Below, piece after piece: positions 56,301 to 64,000 of a stretch of DNA of 64,000 bases. The DNA comes from Miscanthus floridulus. Lineage: Eukaryota > Streptophyta > Magnoliopsida > Poales > Poaceae. The DNA lies in assembly GCF_019320115.1 (NCBI RefSeq), contig NC_089588.1, forward strand, positions 116,842,123-116,906,122. Direction: 5' to 3'. The first letter of the stretch is position 1; the number at the start of each line of letters is the position of its first letter. Made by a program: the position numbers and the translations under genes. The notes below the pieces were generated by a model, which saw nothing but the letters and a program-made list of their open reading frames with translations, was not told the DNA's origin and ran no database searches.

Positions 56301-56718
56301 CAAGTGCCAATGGGTCAAGGTGACCGGAGGCGGAGTAACAGTAGACAACGAGTATGGAATGACAACAGTAGACCTTAGTAATATTGGGTACAAAGACGAA
56401 CCATTCGTCCTTGCCAAGGATGTGAATCAGGTGTTCTATGTCAATGATATGTCTACCAAACCAAAAAGAGGGAAAAACGATAATGACTCAACCAAAGAGC
56501 CAAAGCGCCACATAGTTCTTTCAGGGAAAAGAGTCATCGTGGGAATTGAGGACAAGTCGGACATGTCAGAAGAATATGAAAAGGATGACCGAATTCCGCC
56601 CTTCAAAGTGAACAAAGACCCTAGCATCTTGGTAAATGATGAGGACACTCCATGGTTACGAAGCGATCATAACCAAGGGACATACGTAAAGAAGAAGTTC
56701 ACTGCTGTGCCCACTTGA
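53362..56718 (+). CDS. tnp2: TNP2-type CACTA transposase, intact
   Basis: 1,118 residues in one open frame. Residues 1-75 are the transposase-associated Cys-rich domain (CCPCAICKNTVEYPC). An acidic stretch (about 90-120) follows. The tnp2 family core (about 195-560) has VCPMGLEIEKIHACPNDCIL, LSTDGINPFGEQ (near 343), GPKQPGNDIDVYLRP and SIDVMHLTKN. DUF4218 is at about 665-790 (SHDCHVLMTQLLPVALRG; FPLERFMGVLKKY), and DUF4216 at about 915-1005 (YKGYEINGNIFYTVAQ; YGRIDEIWELEY). TNP2/TNPD-type proteins cut the element at its CACTA ends. The Asp of STDG is a candidate metal-binding residue, by family resemblance only. The start at 53362 (MQMSRHW) is the first ATG; Met 53368 is the alternative. Length is normal and no lesion is seen. 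Confidence 0.94.
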   Translation: MQMSRHWMYNADRRSQEFIDGVHSLLRAAETNKRDGFMCCPCAICKNTVEYPCSRTLHSHLFKSGFMPNYICWTKHGETGVVMEEDEEEQWDDNDIIPDGACFNDTAMGEAEEEVAAEDEPADDLCQVIRDAQRECESEKEKIKFERMLEDHKKLLYPTCDAGQKKLGTTLELLQWKAKNGVSDKGFGELLKIQKKMLPKYNELPATTYEAKQVVCPMGLEIEKIHACPNDCILYRGKEYEKLDACPVCHASRYKIRRDDPGDVEGERPRKKIPAKVMWYAPIIPRLKRLFRNKEHAKLLRWHKEDRKVDNMLRHPADGSQWRAIDREFPEFANDARNLRFALSTDGINPFGEQNSSHSTWPVTLSIYNIPPWLCMKRKFIMMPVLIQGPKQPGNDIDVYLRPLIDELLILWNKEGVRVWDEYKQEHFDLRALLFVTINDWPALSNLSGQSNKGYNACTHCFGDIRGVFLKKCRKVVYLGHRRFLPANHPVRKKGKHFKGKADHLTKPRNRTGEDVLDMVNDVKVVFGKGHGSQPIPKDANGHAPMWKKKSIFWDLPYWQVLEVRSSIDVMHLTKNLCVNLLGFMGVYGKPKDTFEARQDLRCLRERDNLHPEKTDDGRHYLRPASYTLSKEEKEIMFECLNNIKVPSGFSSNIKGIINVTEKKFCNLKSHDCHVLMTQLLPVALRGILPPNVRLATVKLCAFLNAISQKAIDPTDLAKLQNDVVQCLVSFELVFPPSFFDIMTHLLVHLVKEIFTLGPVFLHNMFPLERFMGVLKKYVHNHARPEGSIAKGYGTEEVIEFCVDFIPDLDSIGVPESRHEGRLSGKGTLGRKTYIGTDDDYFNKAHYIVLHNSSLVDPYIETHKDLLRSEFPWKTEAWITHKHMETFGGWLRKKCQGDESIHEQLYLLAMQPSWHIVTYKGYEINGNIFYTVAQDKRSTNQNSGVRIDATDPNGNKQTYYGRIDEIWELEYAPTLKIPLFKCQWVKVTGGGVTVDNEYGMTTVDLSNIGYKDEPFVLAKDVNQVFYVNDMSTKPKRGKNDNDSTKEPKRHIVLSGKRVIVGIEDKSDMSEEYEKDDRIPPFKVNKDPSILVNDEDTPWLRSDHNQGTYVKKKFTAVPT

Positions 56719-57189
56719 TGATATAGTGATTTAATATAGTGTGTGTTTGAGATATTATGTAATAATTGTGAATTCAGATGTTTATTATGTCATATTTCAA
56801 ATTAAATCAATGTTTGATTTGGTGGGATTTCTCTCTCAAAAAGGTAAATTAGGATACTGAGTGATGAAAAATTAAAATATTAACGTTAAAATGATGTGAA
56901 AACAAATTTCCTGTCCAAAACCAATAATTTTAATAATTTTAATTAAACACTACATTTTTGCATTAACGAAATAATAAATATTAGTTACATTATGTTTTAT
57001 AATTCTAACAAAAAATAAAAAAGTTAGGTTATCGATTTTTCCTATGTGCAATAAACAAAAATAAAATTCATATTTTTAACAAAATAATTTTATGCCTTTT
57101 ATTTAATTTACTATGTATTTAATAAAAACTATTGCATTTCTATTGTATTTAACAAGACTATTGCTTAAAACCGGCGGGAAACGAAACTG
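56719..57189. other. 3' non-coding region of TNP2
   Basis: AT-rich. Position 57079 marks where the CACTA-1 internal deletion starts. No gene. Confidence 0.6.
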
Positions 57190-57448
57190 CAGGCCACCTT
57201 TACTCCCGGGTGGGAAGCCCACCCGGGAGTAAAGGTGGGCTGCAGTTTCGTGGCCCGCCAAAAAAAAGCCTTTACTCCCGGTGCGTGTTACCAACCGGGA
57301 GTAAAGGTATACCTTTACTCCCGGTTGGTAACACGCACCGGGAGTAAAGGAACCTTTACTCCCGGTTGGTAATACGCACCGGGAGTAAAGGGTTTTTACT
57401 CCCGGTTGGTGGCTGGCACCGGGAGTAATTCTCCTCTGCTATATAACC
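57190..57448 (+). promoter_or_regulatory. CACTA-2 internal repeat cluster and ORF2 promoter
   Basis: Nine alternating TTTACTCCCGG / CCGGGAGTAAA motifs (57197-57430) are followed by the TATA box TATATAA (57441-57447). The motif differs from most terminal repeats (TTTAGTCCCGG) by a G-to-C change. Placement mirrors the 5' end of the element: repeats, then TATA, then leader. Confidence 0.75.
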
Positions 57449-59046
57449 TCCAGCGCCTGGCAGATCGATCTGCTCGTCTTCTTCCTCGTCGAACACCGCC
57501 GCCCTCTTCTTCGACCTCGCGCCGCGTCCGTTCGCCTTCCGTGACACCGGCGCCGCCGTCTTCTTCCTCGTGCGGCCTCCACCGCGCGCGCCCGTGCCCC
57601 TCCTCCGCGCTTGCCCGTGGCCCTCCACCGCGCCCTCCTCCACGCCCGAGGCCCTCCACCGCGCGTTGCCCCACCGCGCCGGCCCGAGGCCCTCCAGTAC
57701 GTACACTGCCGAGCTTCGAGGTGATATATTCATCGATCTCTTTGTACATTCGTCCGAGCCCTCCACTGCCGAGTTATAGATCACGTCGAAAACTACAACT
57801 TTGGTGTAAGCCATGTGTCAACGGTCGAGGTCGATTGAAAATTCCAAATTTTGAATCACAAAATCTATAGAAACTAAAAATGAATATTTGGAACTCCAAA
57901 TGATTTTAAATAAAAACATATCTTAAGGCAAGTTTTGAATATTTGGAACTCTAAATGACAAGTATAATTAAGGATCACCAATGAAATTACTTTAGAAATT
58001 AATTAGATCGATGTAAATCCATGGCTTGTATAATAAACACGCTATATATTATTTGGAAACAACGCTACGAACCATCCGCTAATGATCCAGCCCATCAACC
58101 GCCATATATTCATCACTATATGATATGCCATTATTTCAAGATGCAGTTTCAATAGAAGAATTTTTTCTATCTTCATAGATCAATGTTTGTTAACGAAATT
58201 TTATCCAAATATATTCATGTAGGGTCTTTTTTTTTGAAGGATTTGTTGTAGGATATATAATGGTCAAATAGGAACTCAATTTTGATACCCAGTTTATAAA
58301 CTAAGCGTTTTTTAGTTTATCAAAAATATCACATGTTTCTTCATTTGTGAACTTTGAATATACAGATATAATATATTAATGTTGCTAAAGTAATATGAGC
58401 ATTACATATTTTTTTCCGGGAAGACTATCTTCAAACTTTATATCATAGCATCAGAGATCGCCTGTAGAAGAAGAAAATAAATTCTTATCATTTCGGAAAT
58501 AGTAATGGTTATATGAGCAATAAGACACATATACTTACATTTCATAATGGCTTATACTTATATTATTAACATAGAATTTTCTCATATGATGAATGACTAC
58601 ATGGTTGATCACATGGTACATAGGATCACAACATCACGCACCGACACCGCCCCGGCCCGCCTCACGTCGTCGTCGTCGTCAGCACGCCGGCCCGCCTCAC
58701 GTCATCGTCGTCAGCACACCGGCCACCGCGCCGACACGTATATATACGTCATTTGTATTCATATGCATTTCATCCATGCGTTTCTATGTATACGGCGGAG
58801 CACCGCCGCCCTCGTTCACCCATGTGTACAGACATATATACGGCGGAGTGGAGCACCGCCACTCTTGTCACACCGCCCTTTCTCGTGCCCTAATTCGCCC
58901 TAGTACCGACGTAGTTCGTCCTAGTGTGGCGAATTGCGTCCGTGATCGAGGGGCAAGATTTAATAATGCATATTGTTTGTAGATTTTACGCATGTAATAA
59001 GCAAAGATTTGACGTACTATATATTGGTTTTGTTTTTTGAAGCTAG
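57449..59046. other. ORF2 leader of CACTA-2
   Basis: GC-rich 5' untranslated sequence (57460-57775; overlapping Arg/Pro-rich open frames on both strands are composition artefacts), then AT-rich, intron-like DNA. A second GC-rich patch (58630-58890) has no recognisable product. Confidence 0.5.
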
Positions 59047-62000
59047 ATGGCCGACCCGAGAAATATGGATGAGGAGGAGTTGATGATGAATTTGATCAAC
59101 ACTGGCACTCAAGTTGCCGGCGATGATGGTGCTAAAAATAATGTGCAAGAGGATGTAGATGACGGGAGTCAGTACTTAGCTCTTGAACAAAATGAGCAAC
59201 AACATATTGGCCAAGTATATATTTTTTATTATTAGCTATATATATATATTATCATATGTCTTATGTGTGCTCATGACATTAAAAATAATGTTTATGTTTT
59301 GTAGCCCTCTGGATCGACATCAACAACTACAACGAAGAGTAAAAATGTTCGAGGTCCCAAAAAGCCATTGGAGGGTCGCTTCATCATCTCGGAGTTCAAT
59401 GTGGATACAGGAGAACCGGGGGGGCCGAATAAAATGAAATTTGTGCACCACTGTGGTTACCTTGTACGGGACCGGCTCCCGATTAGTACCCGTGAATGGA
59501 AGAAGAAGACCAATGCTCCTCATATCAGTTTTGTCTCCGATCGTGACAAGGCGTTAATTTGGAATGATGTCTTGGTACATTTCACGCTCCAAACAGATGA
59601 TTATGATGATATAATAGATGGTGATGAATTGAAGGAGCGAGTTAGGGATTGGGCAATGAAGAAGATGGCCACCCAGTTTCAGACTTGGAAGAAACACCTA
59701 TACACGACGTATGTCAAGAAGAACATAGCACCAGATTTTACTGTCCCAGGCCCGATCTCAAAGCAGAGGCCCTATTGGGATGAGTTTGTACAGTACAAGA
59801 CTTCAGAAGAGGGTGTGAGTCGGGTGATAAAGAACCAACGTAATGCCCAACAGAAGACATACCACCATACCTTGGGATCAGGTGGCTACCCGACTGCCAT
59901 TAAGAAGTGGAACAAAATGGAAGCAGACCTTCTTGCCAAGGGTATCAGACCAGAATCACTCGAGTGGGGAGAACGTGCAAAGAATTGGTTTTTCGCTCAT
60001 GGGGGAACACTAGACCAGGAGACAGGGAAGTGCGTTTATGGCGCAAGACTGCAAGAAGCAGCAGAAAGATTGTTTTATGCTCAGAGAGCTGCTGCTAGTG
60101 GTGCGTTCAGGCCCAACAGAGAGAAGGATGAGCTGACATACGCCATCGGGACTATTGAACATGGTGGCCGAACTAGAGGCAAAGGAAGTGTCTCGTGGGA
60201 GCATGGATTCCCTCAGGACAGACCTTCCTACAGAAGTCGCCAGAGAAAGAAGGAAGAAGAGGCACACCGGCTCCAGAGGTTGGAGGAAGCGGTGCGTGAA
60301 GCACAGGAGCGGGAAAAAAACCTTGAAGCGAGAATGCAGGAGGAAATCAAAAGGCAAGTGCAAATAGCAGTGAGTGCAAGCAAGCAGGCATCAGAGCCAG
60401 GAATCAACATTAGCCAATCTGTTCAGTTGAAAAGCAGCTGCGCTTCCACGGAGATACCAAATCAAGGGGACACAGGACTGCGCTTCCCTATGGATGACGT
60501 CACTGAACCTTGTACAACGTGTGAGCTACACATTCCGAAGGAGAATTCCACAATCAAGGTGGCTATCGGTCTTGTTAATCCTATCGACCGAACCAAGACA
60601 CCAAGGATTCATGGGAATATAATCCAAGAAGGATATGCCACCATCTCGGTAGATAAAGCTGAAAAAGGTTTTAGTGATTTGCCTCTTGACATTCCTGGAG
60701 GTGATGGCGAGAAGACTCTAGGAGAAGCGGAGAAGACATTCATTCTATGGCGCAAGCGCTACATCATCATTCCAGGGATGTCGGCTCCACCTCCTTCTGA
60801 ACTACCTCACCATAGGTACGTGCGGATGAAAACACTACATCATTAATTTGTATTGGCTTAAATAATTAACAATCTGCTCATAATAATATGTCATTCCTTT
60901 TTTTGTAGCAGATCCTCCCCCAACCTAAATCCAATTGTTCAATCGCCAGATCATCATAGTGCTCTGTACGATGACATTGTGTTGGAAGACGAGGCTGCAT
61001 CCACACCCTCTCCAAGGAGGTCTCCAACGCCACAGCCGCCACCTCCAAGGAGGTCTCCAACGCCGCTGCCAACACCTCCAAGGAGGTCTCCAATGCCGCT
61101 GCCAACACCTCCAAGGAGGTCTCCAACGCCTCCCCCGCCCCCGCCTACCAAGAAGCCTAGCAAGAGGCCAGCCCCTCAAACGAAGAATCAGTCCCCGCCT
61201 GCAAAGAAAGCCACCGTGAAACCAAGGGCTATTCCCAAAATAATATCTGAAGAGAAGGAAGAAGGAACTGATGCATATAAAAAAGACATGTCTAGATTCT
61301 ATGACAAACTTAAAATGAATCAAGAAGCAAGGAGAAACCCAGAGAAACCGTACTTCTTCGTAGCTCCGGATATTTTAAGAAAAAAGGTGACTTCTTACCA
61401 GCATCAACAGCGGGAATCTCGTAAGCCGTCCAAATCAACGTTATCAGACTATGACCGCACTCTCACCAAGTCAATTGAGGCGGCACAGAAAAAGAAGCGG
61501 GCAGGGAAAGGAGTTGCCCAACTCGGACAACAAGCGCACCAATCAATCCCCCCGCTAGTTGTTGGTAATGAATATGGTTCGAATTTAGGATTAATGCATC
61601 AGGCAAACATACCTCCGGATGTCGATTTGGATCACCTTGGTGAATTTCTTGATGAGACTGGTCTCGACCTTTACCAGATGTTTGGTGATGGAAACATTGA
61701 GAGTGCGGCGGAGGTTGATATTTGGAAGAAAAAATTTGTACTAGGCCAGAGTCTATACAACCCTCAAGCCTTATCTGATCTGGGGACGCAAATGTACCTG
61801 CTAAACAAGTGGTACATGCAGGCGTCTACCAGTGGAGACTTCTGCGTTGGTGTCAGAATTAGAGACGAACATTGGTTCCGTGGCGATGATGTTATGTATG
61901 TTGACTTTGCAGAATTTCATCAACTATGCCACCTTACCTCTCTGGACAAAGTTATCATTAGCTGCTATTGCCTGTAAGTAATAATTCTTTCGATCTATTA

Positions 62001-63069
62001 TTAAACTCATCATATGTGTGTATATGCATATAAATTATCCTAACAAGTACTATATATATGCAGATTTACAATGACAGAGCTCAGAAAGGAAGGCTGCAAT
62101 GAAATTGGTTTTGTTGATCCCCATATAGTATTCAAAGACCCAATTACTCCAATGACTAATTGGAAGTCTGAGTCAGAGAGTAACATCATGAACTTCTTAG
62201 TGAACCAACGCCACAAGAAGGATATACTCTTTCCCTATAACTTCAAGTGAGTGTTAATCATGTCGATCATAGCCTTAATGGCTCATATGTTGATTCTAGT
62301 TAATTAATGAGTGTTATGCGTTATATCCTATAAACACATGCAGCAATCACTGGATATTGATGGACATCGATCTGGTGAAAAGTCACTTGATAATCTATGA
62401 CTCGATGAGAAAACCACAACAAGACTACCAAGATATGATAGATATTATCTAGAGGTAATTTCGGGATCTCTAGCAACTATATATACACACAAACATGATG
62501 ATTAACTATATCTGATGACGTGGCAAATTTTTTATTGGGCAGTGTTTGGAAAACCTTTATTGAGAAGCAACACATGGAAAAATGCAAAGCGCCACTGAAT
62601 GTAATCCCATTGAAAGTAAGTCCCCTGAATCGCATCATCTTTATTAATTAAACATATAGCTTTCACCGGATCACCAGATTGGATGACAAATCTTTTTCTC
62701 GTAAAGTGGTGTCTGAGGCAGGAACAGGGGAACAACTACTGTGGTTACTATGTTTGCAAGTTTATCAAGGTGCTCTCCCAAAGAACTCCTACAGAGAGAC
62801 TCAAAGTACGTTAAAAATACACTATATATTCATTTAATTATTATTATTGATTGTGTTACTATGTCTTTATATATATATATATATGTACATATATTAATTT
62901 ATTTTCCTTTAATTCAAACCTGTAGACTCGATGGTTGGAGGAAAAGGTCATACGGCAAGACCAAATCAAAGCAATTCAAGAGTCTATAGCCGGATTTTTT
63001 AATGAGCAGGTCATCGATTCCAAGGGCGAGTTCTACTTTGACCCAACACTGCCATTGAAGCCAAGCTAG
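59047..63069 (+). pseudogene. CACTA-2 ORF2: Transposase_24-like protein with C-terminal Ulp1 protease domain, one premature stop
   Basis: Exons 59047-59214, 59305-60815, 60909-61973, 62064-62246, 62344-62454, 62543-62615, 62707-62805 and 62926-63069 have consistent phases and GT-AG borders, giving 1,118 codons. The Transposase_24-like region (about residues 75-330) has MKFVHHCGYLVRDRLPIS, HHTLGSGGYPTAIKKW and GRTRGKGSVSWEHGFPQD. A coiled coil (RKKEEEAHRLQRLEEAVREA) and repeated SPTP/PPRRSP motifs (61000-61150) follow. The Ulp1 domain has NHWILMDID (His), IYDS (Asp) and QGNNYCGYYVC (Gln, Cys). The TAG at 62450-62452 (codon 1012) falls between Asp and Cys and removes the nucleophile; CACTA-1 has CAG there. 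The product resembles the regulatory, repeat-binding partner of CACTA transposases. The third exon could start at 60912. Confidence 0.87.
62450..62452 (+). other. Premature TAG in ORF2 (CAG in CACTA-1)
   Basis: The codon sits two bases before the donor site of exon 5. The aligned codon in CACTA-1 (minus strand, about 2413-2411) is CAG, so a single C-to-T change made the stop. Confidence 0.85.
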
Positions 63070-63193
63070 AGGATGAGAAGAAACTTGTTATGTCACAACA
63101 ACTATAATGCAATCTTTTGTAATATATGCACATGAAATAATATAATGTAAAATACACATATGCATGCATGCATGCAAATATATATATGATGCA

Positions 63194-63195
<2 letters not shown>

Positions 63196-63250
<55 letters not shown>
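63196..63250. repeat. (TA)n microsatellite
   Basis: About 55 bp of TA repeats downstream of ORF2, at the same site as the longer array in CACTA-1. Confidence 0.9.
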
Positions 63251-63252
<2 letters not shown>

Positions 63253-63404
63253 CTATGCTTGAATTGTGTGATTTAATACGTTCATTGTGCTTGAACCGAA
63301 ACATACTATATGCGCATATAAATGTATAATTAGCAGCGTACAATACGACTTCGAAAACCTATTTTGAAAAGAAAACAAAAAAATGAAAAGAAAAGAAAAA
63401 AGAA

Positions 63405-63648
63405 AAAAACCTTTAGTCCCGGTTCGTATTACCAACCGGGACTAAAGGTGCCGGCCATCGTGGCATGTCAGGAGGCACCTTTAGTCCCGGTTGGTGTTAC
63501 CCACCGGGACTAAAGGTCCTCCTTTAGTCCCGGTTCCTGACCCGGGACTAAAGGACCCCCCCTTTAGTCCCGGATGCTTGCTCCCGGGTGGGGAACCGGG
63601 ACTAGAGGGGGTTCCCCACCGGGAGTAAAGCTCGGTTCTCTACCAGTG
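63405..63648. repeat. CACTA-2 3' terminal and subterminal repeats
   Basis: Inverted TTTAGTCCCGGTT motifs and the terminus CACTGGTAGAGAACCG (minus strand from 63648). Confidence 0.92.
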
Positions 63649-63660
63649 TAAACCCCAACA

Positions 63661-64000
63661 CCATTCGTCTTGTTATTGGCCCTGGACTCACTGGTGTGCC
63701 TGGTGGTCTTGTTGGTGGTAGAAACAGAAGCTGCCATCCTTCTTGTTGTTGGTCCTGGACTAACTGGTGCTTGGATGGCTAAGAAAGTAGAGGGGCTAGC
63801 TGTAGCTGTACCAGGTGATTGAGTGACTAAAGAAGTAGAGGTTATTCCTGTATCATTCTTTGAAGTACCACCTCCTCCCTTTTTTTTCCTACATAACAGC
63901 AATGTAATCAAGTCATTTTGCATGTAGGGTAATTTAGCTAAAACATGAAACTTGAAGTTCAACTTACCTAGGTTCAACAAGTTCAGTAGGGGGCTCAGAA
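63661..64000 (-). other. Coding-like sequence right of the TRIM
   Basis: The minus-strand frame from about 63980 down to the TRIM insertion site is Ser/Thr/Pro-rich (TSTSLVTQSPGTATASPSTF; PGPTTRRMAASVSTTNKT) after a Lys/Gly run. It might be the C-terminal tail of a gene in CACTA-4, into which the TRIM inserted. No domain is recognised. Confidence 0.35.

Larger units (their letters stand above)
51249..63648 (+). mobile_element. CACTA-2, 12.4-kb near-complete En/Spm-type transposon
   Basis: The ends are CACTAGTAGAGAACAG (51249) and, inverted, CACTGGTAGAGAACCG (63648), with duplication TAA (51246-51248, 63649-63651) inside the TRIM LTR. Plus-strand genes: GRF/membrane protein 52744-53279, TNP2 53362-56718 and ORF2 59047-63069 in eight exons. 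Subterminal TTTAGTCCCGG repeats sit at both ends, and a third cluster (57190-57432) lies before ORF2. It is the same family as CACTA-1 and retains everything CACTA-1 lost. The only clear lesion is a TAG in ORF2. Confidence 0.95.
50694..63665 (-). mobile_element. TRIM (terminal-repeat retrotransposon in miniature), split by CACTA-2
   Basis: LTR copies are 50699-50929 (231 bp) and 51027-51248 plus 63652-63660 (222 + 9 = 231 bp). They begin TGTTGG and end CAACA, with a 97-bp interior (50930-51026) and duplication CCATT (50694-50698, 63661-63665). Without CACTA-2 it is 559 bp. The minus strand has the primer site TTGGTATCATGAGCC (51025-51011) and purine tract AAGGGGCAGA. The LTRs differ at about 10 of 231 bases. 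It has no coding capacity. Confidence 0.92.
49778..64000 (-). mobile_element. CACTA-4, left end (GTAGGGGCGG family), right end outside the window
   Basis: The terminus CACTACGTAATATAATA (49778) is followed by GTAGGGGCGGCT repeats to 49920, the same family as the fragment at 9629. It is interrupted by the TRIM at 50699-63660. Sequence on both sides of the TRIM (49930-50698 and 63661-64000) is taken to belong to it, but this cannot be proved without the right end. Confidence 0.65.

Noticed and set aside
57406..57870. Coding region in the CACTA-2 ORF2 leader
   Set aside because: The frames overlap on both strands, are low-complexity and have no counterpart elsewhere; leader sequence is the simpler reading.

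Overview
This is a transposon-dense stretch of a grass nuclear genome. The evidence for Poaceae, probably a panicoid, is the set of CACTA (En/Spm) families with TTTAGTCCCGG-, CACTGCCGG-, GTAGGGGCGG- and CTTTGCCGAGTG-type subterminal repeats, TNP2-type transposases, a Ty3/gypsy and a Ty1/copia element, Stowaway-like MITEs and a grass-type CC-NBS-LRR gene. There are no rRNA genes, no functional tRNA genes and no CRISPR arrays. Almost every coding region belongs to a mobile element; the only clear host-type gene is an NBS-LRR pseudogene.

Layout. (1) 256-14263 is one Ty3/gypsy-like LTR retrotransposon on the minus strand: 794-bp LTRs, target duplication GTTGC, gag but no pol. Its 3' LTR is split by an 8,097-bp CACTA element (CACTA-1, 1019-9115, duplication GTG). 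Its interior carries a truncated second CACTA with a Ulp1-like protease gene. (2) 15237-18111 (-) is a CC-NBS-LRR pseudogene with four frameshifts. (3) 18.1-23.8 kb is intergenic DNA with a 1.3-1.7 kb tandem duplication, Stowaway-like MITEs and an LTR-like sequence. (4) 23.8-29.16 kb is a decayed Ty1/copia element lacking a recognisable 5' LTR. (5) 29.6-29.93 kb is a 5'-truncated LINE with a 15-bp target duplication; its 3' flank is copied at 48.5-48.98 kb. (6) 30894-44719 is a 13.8-kb CACTA (CACTA-3, duplication ATA) carrying TNP2 and Ulp1-type genes plus two further genes: a 279-codon gene I do not recognise and a small RNase H1 N-domain protein with a C-terminal membrane segment. (7) 45.1-48.5 kb holds CACTA end fragments and a GC-rich LTR-like stretch. 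(8) 48977 to the window end is a four-deep nest: CACTA-5 contains CACTA-4, which contains a 559-bp TRIM (duplication CCATT), which contains CACTA-2 (51249-63648, 12,400 bp, duplication TAA).

Function. CACTA-2 is the near-complete reference copy. It has a GRF zinc-finger/membrane protein, an uninterrupted 1,118-residue TNP2 transposase, and a second eight-exon gene (Transposase_24-like region plus Ulp1 protease) spoiled by one premature TAG. CACTA-1 is the same family with a 5.09-kb internal deletion and two frameshifts in TNP2. In CACTA-2 and CACTA-3 each transcription unit is preceded by a cluster of inverted CCGG-type repeats abutting a TATA box, as if the transposase-binding repeats double as promoter modules. 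Many nonsense codons in the decayed genes look like C-to-T changes of CAG, CAA or CGA, as expected from deamination of methylated cytosine.
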